From the IMG/VR virus record IMGVR_UViG_3300032315_001715, positions 124,001-188,000 of that record: a stretch of 64,000 bases of DNA; one strand, written 5' to 3'. Positions 43,418-51,097 of the stretch are shown here, in pieces; the first letter of the stretch is position 1, and every line of letters begins with the position of its first letter. The notes under the pieces were generated by a model. It was not told the DNA's origin. It saw only the letters and a list, made by a program, of their open reading frames with translations, and did no database searches. The position numbers and the translations under genes were made by a program. This stretch comes from a virus.

Positions 43418-44017
43418 TCACCGGCTGCTTGACAGGTCTGGATCGCAAGTGAGGGCAACAGGGTTCCCATTAGACTTCATCAATCGATCCCAGGTGGTTG
43501 CATGGCACAGATCGAGGATTATGTGTGTTCGTATTTCATTGCCGTTGTTCACCGCGCTGTGCTGCGTTCGATTATTGATCTCGTAGATATGCCCGGGTTC
43601 TAGATGCTGGGAAAAATCCCTCCATAGTTGCAGGCATTTTTCATTGGTTTTTACCGGAACATGTATCCTATGGCAGTGCTCGTGGAACCATGCTGGATCT
43701 CGATGCCATCCCAGCTGAACCCCTGGCATCAATGTAGCAACTTCCCCTCGTAAAAACACATGGTTGTCAAACATGGATATCACTTGATCGCATACCGGTT
43801 TGCACAATTCAAGCAGGGTTCGTTGATCATCGGTAAGGTGATAATCTCTCGACTTGATCGGAAACGGAAACACCACCAACTTTCCGTCCTTTAATGGCGG
43901 TTCGTGTCTAGCATATTCCTCTTGTATCCAGTTCATCATGTTGCATTGATGAGCAATCGGTTCTATAATTGATATGTCAATCGTTGTTAGGTGCTTAACA
44001 AAGCCATCAAAATCCAT
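43418..44017 (-). CDS. Aspartyl/asparaginyl beta-hydroxylase-like 2OG-Fe(II) oxygenase
   Basis: The 199-residue protein has the Asp/Asn beta-hydroxylase layout. GWH105RD107 and HRIHVPVKTN come first. The distal H153 lies in NNRTQHSAVNNG, and R163 in EIRTHIILD is the likely 2OG-carboxylate ligand. Substrate is unknown. It overlaps the divergent GNAT-like gene by 2 nt and opens the metabolic island on the tail-tube side. It could share the metabolite or peptide substrate of the island. Confidence 0.8.
   Translation of the reverse strand: MDFDGFVKHLTTIDISIIEPIAHQCNMMNWIQEEYARHEPPLKDGKLVVFPFPIKSRDYHLTDDQRTLLELCKPVCDQVISMFDNHVFLRGEVATLMPGVQLGWHRDPAWFHEHCHRIHVPVKTNEKCLQLWRDFSQHLEPGHIYEINNRTQHSAVNNGNEIRTHIILDLCHATTWDRLMKSNGNPVALTCDPDLSSSR
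43941..43969 (+). promoter_or_regulatory. Sigma70-like promoter TTGCAT-N17-TATAAT for the island operon
   Basis: TTGCAT (43941-43946) and perfect TATAAT (43964-43969), 17 nt apart, lie inside the antisense hydroxylase gene. Transcription would start about 40 nt before ATG 44016. No late box precedes this operon. Confidence 0.6.
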
Positions 44018-44654
44018 GGAAATCTCCGATCAAAACTTCTCAAGTATATATGAATGCGAACAGATAGCAAGTGATAACATCACACAATCAACATGGAATG
44101 ATTTGGTACGATTTGTAGAATTACAAACGTCTAAGTCTCCCAACCATGTTGCATTGTCGAACATGACCAACGAAGCACCGGCAGGTTTGCTGCATAATAT
44201 CGCGTCGAAAGCACGATGGACCAGCGACGTCGGAGAAATCGCACTGTTGCGGGCAAATGGTCAAATCATTGGGATCAGCTGCGTTGAATTCAGCGAGCTG
44301 CATTGCCAGCTTTCAGTCGGCGGAGCTAGATGTTGGCTGGATGATCAACATCGATCAAAACAGCTGATGAGCAGATATCTGTTAGACGCTAATCTGCGAT
44401 GGAGCCAAAATCGCCAATTATCAGGCATGCTGCTGACCTTTAACCATTACAATAAATGGATATATAATGGCATCAATCGAGCTGCTAATGGAAAAGCCGT
44501 TGGCATTGGATCGGTTTGGAGCAATTGGTGGGACGATTGCAAACCATTACCAAATCCAATAACCGTAAGATACACCAAACAATGGTGTGTGATCAAACCG
44601 CTAGCTAACCACGGACTAGACAACATCATCCAGGAGATTTTGAATTCCCAATGA
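44016..44654 (+). CDS. GNAT-like acyltransferase candidate
   Basis: The 212-residue protein (ATG 44016, after the proposed sigma70 start; an ATG at 43974 would leave no leader) has the GNAT-like order. A beta segment GEIALLRANGQIIGISCVEF is followed by a weakly conserved acetyl-CoA loop and helix (LDDQHRSKQLMSRYLLDANLRW), then GMLLTFNHYNKWIYN. This suggests transfer of an acyl group to an amine. First gene of the six-gene island run, overlapping the PP-loop gene by ATGA. Fold assignment is tentative. Confidence 0.45.
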   Translation: MEISDQNFSSIYECEQIASDNITQSTWNDLVRFVELQTSKSPNHVALSNMTNEAPAGLLHNIASKARWTSDVGEIALLRANGQIIGISCVEFSELHCQLSVGGARCWLDDQHRSKQLMSRYLLDANLRWSQNRQLSGMLLTFNHYNKWIYNGINRAANGKAVGIGSVWSNWWDDCKPLPNPITVRYTKQWCVIKPLANHGLDNIIQEILNSQ

Positions 44655-45595
44655 CTGATCTGTATTCAAAATTTGAACTATCAAAAAATAACCATATTCG
44701 ATATTGGTTTAATAACGATTGTAATCAAATATATAGGAATCTCGCCAATGAAAGCTCGCACATGAGCCTCGGCGGCGCCATTAGCAAGACAACCGTTTCA
44801 TTTCTAGACTCATTAATGAATTCTGCCCGAGAAATTGGTGGAAAACATCATGGTGAGTTCCATCTGTTTCTCAGTGGCGGTCTTGACAGCGAGTTAGCAT
44901 TTCGATCATTCATTAGAGCCGGTGTTAGATTTCGTCCAGTGATTGTAAAATTTTCAAATAATCTCAACATCGAGGATGTTGTTGGTGCGATTACATTGTG
45001 TGCAACAGCTAACAAGGATCCTATCATTGTTGATTTTGATCCACTTGAGTTTTTTCTATCTGAAGATTGGAAGCGGATTGCTGTTAGCTACCAAGCACAC
45101 ACGTTTTATCAACAACTATTGATAAAGATCGCTGAGAATCTAGCCGCACCAATGATAACCATCGATGAGATTGAGATCAGCCGGGGTGACAGGGGTATTT
45201 GGAAATTCGTAAAGAAGGAGGACCAAGACGGTTGTTGGCATCGATTCGTCGAAAAAACCGGAATTCCGGCATACAATAATTTCTACACATACGATCCTCG
45301 TACCATCATCGCATTCATGTCTAGCCGTCGAATCAAATCTCTAATCAACAACGATGTTCACGGAAAGCTATCTTGGAACAGCAGCAAAAATGAGGTATAT
45401 TTCGAGTTGACAAGATTAAATATGGCCAAAAGACACAAGCGCCATGGCATGGAAAGAATGATGCATATCTGGGAATACGTTGAGAACGCAACATGTTTAT
45501 TAATGCCCGGCAGCCCGAGGACGTTTGAATATTCGGCCATACCTCTCCAAGCCAATCTACGAACCATGGAAGAGATGACATGCAATACCATATAA
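44651..45595 (+). CDS. PP-loop ATPase related to asparagine synthetase
   Basis: The 314-residue protein has the adenylating P-loop FLSGGLDSELAF (SGGLDS 75-80) of asparagine-synthetase/ATP-pyrophosphatase enzymes. It then has a VVGAITLCATA helix and KDPIIVDFDP strand. No glutaminase N-domain or ThiI/TilS features are apparent. It would activate a carboxyl or amide by AMP and join it to an amine. It is coupled to the GNAT genes on both sides, so it may build an amide bond in the island product. Confidence 0.7.
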   Translation: MTDLYSKFELSKNNHIRYWFNNDCNQIYRNLANESSHMSLGGAISKTTVSFLDSLMNSAREIGGKHHGEFHLFLSGGLDSELAFRSFIRAGVRFRPVIVKFSNNLNIEDVVGAITLCATANKDPIIVDFDPLEFFLSEDWKRIAVSYQAHTFYQQLLIKIAENLAAPMITIDEIEISRGDRGIWKFVKKEDQDGCWHRFVEKTGIPAYNNFYTYDPRTIIAFMSSRRIKSLINNDVHGKLSWNSSKNEVYFELTRLNMAKRHKRHGMERMMHIWEYVENATCLLMPGSPRTFEYSAIPLQANLRTMEEMTCNTI

Positions 45596-46152
45596 GATGG
45601 ATCACCCACAACGATGCCAATAATGTTATGGCATTGTCTAAACACATATATGAAACCGACAAGGAATCATATCCCACCAATCTCAACGTATCCAACCCAA
45701 ACATTCTATCTGCATTTTTCGTATCAGAAGACATCACCGGATCATATAATCGCCGCGCTATTGGAATCTTCGACAACAACCAACGCCTTGTTGCTGCTAC
45801 CGGTACCAGGAAGATGGATTTCATACCGGTCTGGGTCCTAAGCTGGACACTGAGCAGCATTAAAACCGCACAGTTTGGATCCATCTGGCAAAAACAGCTT
45901 GGAATGCTTACGGACGATTTTGAAAGTCGAGGTATTAACGAATTTTACGTGGTAAGCCCTGCTAGCAGGGAGCTTGCTTACAAGAAAATGATGAGATTCA
46001 TGAGAAAACGCTACTGGACCTTCGCCGAGCTTAACATCAGTGCTGGTACCAAGCCTTCCCACGGATTGCATTGGATTATCATGGGAAATCAACTGTATTC
46101 GTATGATATAAACATTCGACGATATATCTTAAAAAGGGGGGACAATGATTAA
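45580..46152 (+). CDS. GNAT-like acyltransferase candidate
   Basis: The 190-residue protein has beta segments RAIGIFDNNQRLVAATGTRKM and a helix-strand pattern INEFYVVSPASRELAYKKMMRFMRKRYWTF suggestive of an N-acyltransferase fold. It overlaps the PP-loop gene by 16 nt and the desaturase gene by 8 nt. No catalytic motif is decisive, so this assignment is provisional. It could supply or use an acyl chain acted on by the desaturase. Confidence 0.4.
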   Translation: MQYHIRWITHNDANNVMALSKHIYETDKESYPTNLNVSNPNILSAFFVSEDITGSYNRRAIGIFDNNQRLVAATGTRKMDFIPVWVLSWTLSSIKTAQFGSIWQKQLGMLTDDFESRGINEFYVVSPASRELAYKKMMRFMRKRYWTFAELNISAGTKPSHGLHWIIMGNQLYSYDINIRRYILKRGDND

Positions 46153-47011
46153 CTGGATCAAATACACATGGCAAACATATAAGGTTACCGGGCAGATCCC
46201 ATACATTATTTCAATTTGGTTGCCTTTTCATCTTCTTTTAGTAGCTGGTATTGTTTTAGCCATCACAGCGTGGTCGTGGACTTATCTGGTGTATTTTGTA
46301 ATCGGATGGACCATTTTTGGTGGTCTCGGCACGGCAGTGATGCTGCATCGCCACGTGTCCCATCGTTCGATCGTCGTTAGAACCTGGATGAAACCAGGCT
46401 TATATTGGATCGGATGCTTGGCTGCACAGGGATCACCAATTTGGTGGGCCGCGTTGCATCGAGGCTACCATCACGCACATTCTGATAAAGACAAGGACAT
46501 ACACAGCCCAATCAATGGGTTCTGGCATGCATACATGGGCTGGATGTTTGGAATCAAACACGATTCAGTTAACCTCAAATACGGAGTCGAGCTGCTGAGA
46601 GATAAGCAGTTAATATGGTTCCATAAGAACTACAACATGGTGGTATGGGGATCAATTGTCGTGATGGCACTGATAGACCCTATGTTTTGTCTGTGGTTTT
46701 ATATCATACCAGCTATGGTTGGTTTACATACTGATAGCCTTGTAAACAGCGTGTGTCACACCATGGGTGCCGGATATCGACCGTTCGACACCAAGGATCG
46801 TAGCCAAAATGTTTGGTATCTCGGATATCTAGGCTGGGGCCAAGGTTGGCACAATAATCATCATTCTGATCCAAGAAGCTATGACTTTGGTACCACCGTT
46901 AGCAAAAAATGGTGGGAATTTGATCCGTGCATGTTATGGGTTCCAATCATATCGCCCTGGGCAGAAACTAAGAAAATTTGGGCACAATGGAGGAATTCAT
47001 GCGCTGGATAG
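46145..47011 (+). CDS. Delta-9-type fatty-acid/acyl-lipid desaturase
   Basis: The 288-residue membrane di-iron desaturase has three histidine boxes. They are H68-R-H-V-S-H73, H105-RGYHH-AHSD (105-113) and H236-N-N-H-H240. Long hydrophobic segments at about 25-57 and 165-195 flank them, with the box-2 tail DKDKDIHSP. It would insert a double bond in an acyl chain in the membrane using O2 and an electron donor. It is the clearest membrane enzyme of the island and overlaps the next gene by 13 nt. Confidence 0.9.
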   Translation: MINWIKYTWQTYKVTGQIPYIISIWLPFHLLLVAGIVLAITAWSWTYLVYFVIGWTIFGGLGTAVMLHRHVSHRSIVVRTWMKPGLYWIGCLAAQGSPIWWAALHRGYHHAHSDKDKDIHSPINGFWHAYMGWMFGIKHDSVNLKYGVELLRDKQLIWFHKNYNMVVWGSIVVMALIDPMFCLWFYIIPAMVGLHTDSLVNSVCHTMGAGYRPFDTKDRSQNVWYLGYLGWGQGWHNNHHSDPRSYDFGTTVSKKWWEFDPCMLWVPIISPWAETKKIWAQWRNSCAG

Positions 47012-47628
47012 CAATAGGAGCTACCGTTGAAAACGTTGTAATTGCTGCACACGACGAAATAACACTGCTAGAAACCATAGCCGAGCATGATTTCGACGTC
47101 ATCGTAAAGATATATGGATTGTCTGATGGTGAGTATAACGAAATCAAATCAGGCAACTATGAGTATCGAATTCGATTCAATAATCTAAGAAGCGTTTATC
47201 TTGAACGCATTGGTCGCAGCGAGGAAACCAAACAGCTATCTAGAATTTATACCAAACGAATACAACAAATGGTTGCAATGCGGGGTCGATACGAACATGC
47301 GTTCAACAAACACCGAGCGTTGCTGAGCCAGCAGTATGAAATTTATGAATCCAAGGCCATGGAAGCCAAGGACATCATCAACAACCAGAATAGCGCATTT
47401 TTTCTCGATGGGTATGTTAAGGATTATGCCGAGGAAGCCAACATGGATGTGTTGGCAGCAGCAACACTGATCTGGGCCAAATACACCAACTGGCACGAAT
47501 ATCTTCGAAAGATCGAGCGACTTCGCCTGCGGCATTTCAATGCACTCAAGACCGCCAAGACTGATGAGGATTTCCTTGCGCTTGCTGCCCAGGTCGACAA
47601 AGACTTCTTTATTAACATGCTGATGTAA
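46999..47628 (+). CDS. Unknown island protein, helical
   Basis: The 209-residue protein is read from the ATG 5 nt after GGAGG; upstream TTG and ATG codons are less likely. It is mainly helical (EETKQLSRIYTKRIQQMVAM, MDVLAAATLIWAKYTNW, YLRKIERLRLRHFNALKTAK). No known motif is seen. The high Lys/Arg/Tyr content and the operon position suggest an accessory of the pathway, possibly carrier or binding protein. This is inference. Confidence 0.6.
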   Translation: MRWIAIGATVENVVIAAHDEITLLETIAEHDFDVIVKIYGLSDGEYNEIKSGNYEYRIRFNNLRSVYLERIGRSEETKQLSRIYTKRIQQMVAMRGRYEHAFNKHRALLSQQYEIYESKAMEAKDIINNQNSAFFLDGYVKDYAEEANMDVLAAATLIWAKYTNWHEYLRKIERLRLRHFNALKTAKTDEDFLALAAQVDKDFFINMLM

Positions 47629-47638
47629 AGGAACGGCC

Positions 47639-48718
47639 ATGGAATTAGTTTATTACACCCCTAACAAGCTGTATTCTTATCAAGATATTCGAAGGATTGA
47701 TCCGATGCAGGTGTCGTTTTCACAGATGTTTAATCCAAGCATCAGCTTGATGGATCGAACAGGATCAATTAATTGTCCACCTGTGTCGGTTAAGATCCTA
47801 GATAGTTTCCCGGAATGGACATCGCCGCCAAGCTTCGAGGAACTATGTTACTCGAGGTATGATTCGATATTGCAGCAAGCATTATCCTCCAACAAGACCG
47901 TGGTGATCTTCTATTCCGGTGGGATCGACAGCACGCTGATAGCGGCATTAGCAATCGCACATCCGGATTTCCATCGCCATCGAAATAATCTGCTGTTGGC
48001 GTTTAGCGAGGAAAGCATCAAAGAAAATCCAAAATTTTGGTATGACCGATTGTTGCCAGCGTTTGGGCATCGGATCATAAATTCAAACGGATATCATACG
48101 CATATATCTGACCCAAACAATGTATGCATCACCGGTGAATTTGCTGACAACATTTTTGGTAGCCTAACGGTTAAAAGCTACATGGATGTTAGTGGCGACT
48201 TTGATGCTATACAAAAGCCTTTTGCAGATACTGGAAGATTTTGGCTCTTAAAGAAAATCACCAGTCCTGCTGATCGAGATCGATGTGGTGATATGATGGA
48301 CAAGATCTTCGCAACCAGTCCCAGACCAATGGTGTCAAATCATGATTGCCTGTGGTGGTTGAATTTTGTGCTAAAGTGGCAAGCTGTTAAATTCAGGCTA
48401 GCTAGCCATGCACCTACACCCGATATGGTTGATCTCATGGCTAAAAATGTGGTCCATTTTTTTGAAACCAAGGAGTTTCAAAACTGGGCGGTGATGACCG
48501 ATGAACCAAAGGTTGAAAAGGATTGGTACAGCTATAAGCTGCCAGCAAAGAAGCTAATACATTCAATCAATGGCGACGATTATTATCTACGCTGGAAGAC
48601 CAAGTATCCTAGCATACCCGGATTGACCAGGTATGCTAATACACACGATTTCATATATTGGGACGAACCCAATGATCGATATGTTGCATCAAAGGATTAT
48701 CTATTACCTCTGAAGTGA
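47639..48718 (+). CDS. Asparagine-synthetase-like PP-loop amidotransferase
   Basis: The 359-residue protein has SGGIDS (93-98) and the AsnB-specific motif TGEFADNIFG (165-174, TGEGADELFG in AsnB). The glutaminase N-domain is absent; residues 1-60 are a short beta-rich module. Such C-domains are used for carboxyl adenylation and amide or lactam formation. It is last in the island run, after AAGGAA, and converges with the 2OG oxygenase gene. Amine source and substrate are unknown. Confidence 0.75.
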   Translation: MELVYYTPNKLYSYQDIRRIDPMQVSFSQMFNPSISLMDRTGSINCPPVSVKILDSFPEWTSPPSFEELCYSRYDSILQQALSSNKTVVIFYSGGIDSTLIAALAIAHPDFHRHRNNLLLAFSEESIKENPKFWYDRLLPAFGHRIINSNGYHTHISDPNNVCITGEFADNIFGSLTVKSYMDVSGDFDAIQKPFADTGRFWLLKKITSPADRDRCGDMMDKIFATSPRPMVSNHDCLWWLNFVLKWQAVKFRLASHAPTPDMVDLMAKNVVHFFETKEFQNWAVMTDEPKVEKDWYSYKLPAKKLIHSINGDDYYLRWKTKYPSIPGLTRYANTHDFIYWDEPNDRYVASKDYLLPLK

Positions 48719-49446
48719 TCGTAAAGGCCGGTTCGATTTAAAAAGTCATCTGAGAACACGCCGTCGATCCTTAGGCTCCAATTGGCAAACTGGCAGGGTT
48801 CTGAACCGTGCCAGTTTGCGTTATCAAAATATATCACCCGAGAATCGGTATAGTGTTTGGTACCGTCGTTATCTAACACGAAGAATCGCTTGAGGGAGTT
48901 CAAGGTTAACCATATGAATTCGTTTCGATGGCTTCGAGGATTGGGATAATCCCGATGTGTTACGGTTTTAACGCCCGGTTCGTTGATGAACATCACCACA
49001 CGACCGTATTCGTTAAATACATTTTGGGAATCAATCCATTCAAATAGAAATTTGAAATCATTGGTAACGGGGGTATCAATGCAACTATCGTGCAGATGTT
49101 TCGTGCTGTAATGGTCCTGTTTCATCACACGGATATACATCGCTTGGTTCAAGCTAACCACCGGATGCATGTATTTGCAATAGGTGTAAAATCTACCAAG
49201 GCTTCCCAGCTTCGTGGCAATCTGTCTTGCATCTGAGGTTGGATCCCCTACCAAACCTTTTGCAAAGTCACCAAGCTCAATTTGTGTTTGATCATATAGA
49301 TTTGCTTGCACACCAACCAAACTGGTATAAATTTGTTCAGGATATTTGGCAATGGCATATGCAAACGCAGATTGGTGCTGTTCAAGCGCAGAAATATCTA
49401 TGTGGGTTGATAGATCAACCCACGGTTGATCGTTGACAAGATGCAT
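48697..49446 (-). CDS. 2OG-Fe(II)-oxygenase-like protein
   Basis: The 249-residue protein starts at the ATG preceded by GGAGAG. The longer ORF reading from 49536 is unlikely. Core motifs are VKTVTH164RD166, the distal H213 in NANWHGSEPC, and R226 in NWSLRIDG. The strand VMFINEPG-VKTVT-HRD is typical for beta-hydroxylase relatives. A divergent sigma70-like promoter with the Rieske gene lies just upstream. Function in the island is probably hydroxylation. Confidence 0.7.
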   Translation of the reverse strand: MHLVNDQPWVDLSTHIDISALEQHQSAFAYAIAKYPEQIYTSLVGVQANLYDQTQIELGDFAKGLVGDPTSDARQIATKLGSLGRFYTYCKYMHPVVSLNQAMYIRVMKQDHYSTKHLHDSCIDTPVTNDFKFLFEWIDSQNVFNEYGRVVMFINEPGVKTVTHRDYPNPRSHRNEFIWLTLNSLKRFFVLDNDGTKHYTDSRVIYFDNANWHGSEPCQFANWSLRIDGVFSDDFLNRTGLYDHFRGNR

Positions 49447-49473
49447 GTTACTCTCCGAAATTGATGTTGACTT

Positions 49474-49502
49474 TTGGCATGTCTGCCTACATCGTTTATA
49501 AT
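49474..49502 (+). promoter_or_regulatory. Sigma70-like promoter TTGGCA-N17-TATAAT for the Rieske gene
   Basis: TTGGCA (49474-49479) and TATAAT (49497-49502) with a 17-nt spacer, 28 nt before the Rieske ATG. Near-perfect consensus. Confidence 0.65.
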
Positions 49503-49524
49503 TAAATACATACAGATAAGTCAA
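49495..49524 (-). promoter_or_regulatory. Divergent sigma70-like promoter TTGACT-N18-TATAAA
   Basis: On the minus strand TTGACT (49519-49524) and TATAAA (49495-49500) with an 18-nt spacer drive the 2OG gene at 49446. It shares its -10 with the plus-strand promoter, so the two overlap. Confidence 0.5.
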
Positions 49525-49529
49525 ACCAG

Positions 49530-50555
49530 ATGTCATTAATCATTGATCCACGTAGTTATCATCAACAAGAAGACCACACACAATGGCCTTCTAGATTCCC
49601 AGCATGGTTGACTACAACGCAGGATTTATCCCCCGGAAGCTATGTGGTTCCTGATCACGATCACTCGATAGTCATGTTGGGAGGAGAACAACCTCGATGC
49701 ATGGCCAACGTCTGTACTCACAAACGATCCGTCATTCTCAAGGGAAGGGGACAGATCGGATCGGTGATGACCTGCCCGATACATAAATGGACATGGAGCT
49801 TAACCGGAAAGCTACGCGGCGCTAGGGGTTTTGAAAAAAGCTGCGAAATGGATCTCGAGGAACACCCGATACACACATGGCAAAGCCATATTTTTGGCGG
49901 AAATCAAAGCTGGCAAGAGGACATTGGATCTCTTGGCGATCTTGCCAAATGGTTGGATATACAGGACTATCAGTGGCATAGCGGATCAAGATTAAGCTAC
50001 GCATTTGATTGGAAGATTTTCATGGAAATCTTCCTAGATCTCTACCATGTTGCACCGTATCATCCTGGACTTCGAAGCTTAACCGATTGCAACACATTTG
50101 ATTGGATATTTGGCAAGCATTGGAGCTGTCAAACCGCTAAGTTTAACAGGGATTGGCCAAATGAGCTTGGTTATAGGGAGTTGTATAAGCTTTATCAGAA
50201 ATCAGGTCACTACGATTCGGCGATATATGGTGCGGTATGGTTGGGAATCTATCCAAACATCATGATCGAATACTATCCGGGATCAATCGTTGTTAGTACG
50301 GTATGGCCTGACGGACAAGGTAAGTGCGTTAACCATCTTGATTTTTATTATGAAACGTGGTTGTTGGAAAAATTTCCAGAGTTTCCTGCGGTATTCCAAA
50401 ATACGTTCATGACAACCGCCGACGAGGATGAAGAAATCGGGCTTAGGATGCAAGAAGGGTTATCATTGACCAAGACCCCATTTAAATCAATGAACCACAA
50501 GATTGAGGAAGCTGGGTATCAGCATTTCCATCAATGGTTACAAACGTATCTTTAG
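49530..50555 (+). CDS. Rieske non-heme iron oxygenase (ring-hydroxylating/demethylase-type alpha subunit)
   Basis: The 341-residue protein has the Rieske cluster C62-T-H64 and C82-P-I-H85. The mononuclear iron site is at D170-LYH173-VAPYH178, with a carboxylate near D298/D300 in TTADEDEEIGL. The C-terminal EEAGYQHFHQWL segment also fits. This is a complete Rieske oxygenase catalytic subunit, which hydroxylates or demethylates small substrates with O2 and an external reductase. No reductase or ferredoxin is visible, so host electron transfer would be needed. A sigma70-like promoter precedes it. Confidence 0.92.
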   Translation: MSLIIDPRSYHQQEDHTQWPSRFPAWLTTTQDLSPGSYVVPDHDHSIVMLGGEQPRCMANVCTHKRSVILKGRGQIGSVMTCPIHKWTWSLTGKLRGARGFEKSCEMDLEEHPIHTWQSHIFGGNQSWQEDIGSLGDLAKWLDIQDYQWHSGSRLSYAFDWKIFMEIFLDLYHVAPYHPGLRSLTDCNTFDWIFGKHWSCQTAKFNRDWPNELGYRELYKLYQKSGHYDSAIYGAVWLGIYPNIMIEYYPGSIVVSTVWPDGQGKCVNHLDFYYETWLLEKFPEFPAVFQNTFMTTADEDEEIGLRMQEGLSLTKTPFKSMNHKIEEAGYQHFHQWLQTYL

Positions 50556-51097
50556 ATAGAGCAAGCTACCAAATGTATTCGAGGTGTCCATCCGCCGTTG
50601 AAAACAAAGTGCTCTTTGGCGGTATGGACCCTGTACCAGTGACCATCAGATGGTAAATGATAACATATTGATCTTATTGAACTTTTTTCAAAGCATTCGC
50701 CAAATATTGCATTAAGGTTAGTGTCGATCGCTAGGTGATATCTATATCCGTCGTCCTTATGCATCGTTAGTCCGGTCTTGGGCATTAGTCGCATGAATCT
50801 AACCCTGCCCCATTTTACCCCAAGTGTCGATGAGAGATTTTTCAGTACACCCCTGGTATAATCAGGACATTGATCGTTCCATTGATCAAAATCAGATTCA
50901 ACGGCTAAGGTCTTTTTGGCAACGGTATCATATATCCACCCAGTGCAGTCTTTCCATTGGTCTGATGCATTAATTCGATGCCTAAGCCCAATTTGATTAT
51001 TTGATTCCCACGATGTCATTGACAACATCCGTTGAAGATCAGAACGAATCTGATCAAGATCAACGGTACCTTCTATTTTTTTGATAAAATCACTCAT
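50552..51097 (-). CDS. 2OG-Fe(II)/beta-hydroxylase-like protein
   Basis: The 181-residue protein has H113-K-D115 in LTMHKDDGYRYHLAI, distal H163 in AKEHFVFNGGW and R173 in PRIHLVA. The phage pattern of a short beta-hydroxylase-like oxygenase is clear. It overlaps the methyltransferase-like gene (start 51677) by 8 nt, so the two are co-translated, and it meets the Rieske 3' end. Substrate unknown; a modification step of the island product is likely. Confidence 0.7.
   Translation of the reverse strand: MSDFIKKIEGTVDLDQIRSDLQRMLSMTSWESNNQIGLRHRINASDQWKDCTGWIYDTVAKKTLAVESDFDQWNDQCPDYTRGVLKNLSSTLGVKWGRVRFMRLMPKTGLTMHKDDGYRYHLAIDTNLNAIFGECFEKSSIRSICYHLPSDGHWYRVHTAKEHFVFNGGWTPRIHLVACSI

Noticed and set aside
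46968-47156. Minus-strand short frame inside the island
   Set aside because: Antisense to the desaturase and unknown genes, no ribosome site or motif.
48697-49536. Longer 279-codon reading of the 2OG gene
   Set aside because: The extra N-terminus overlaps the divergent promoter and the Rieske start. The ATG at 49446 has a proper GGAGAG site.
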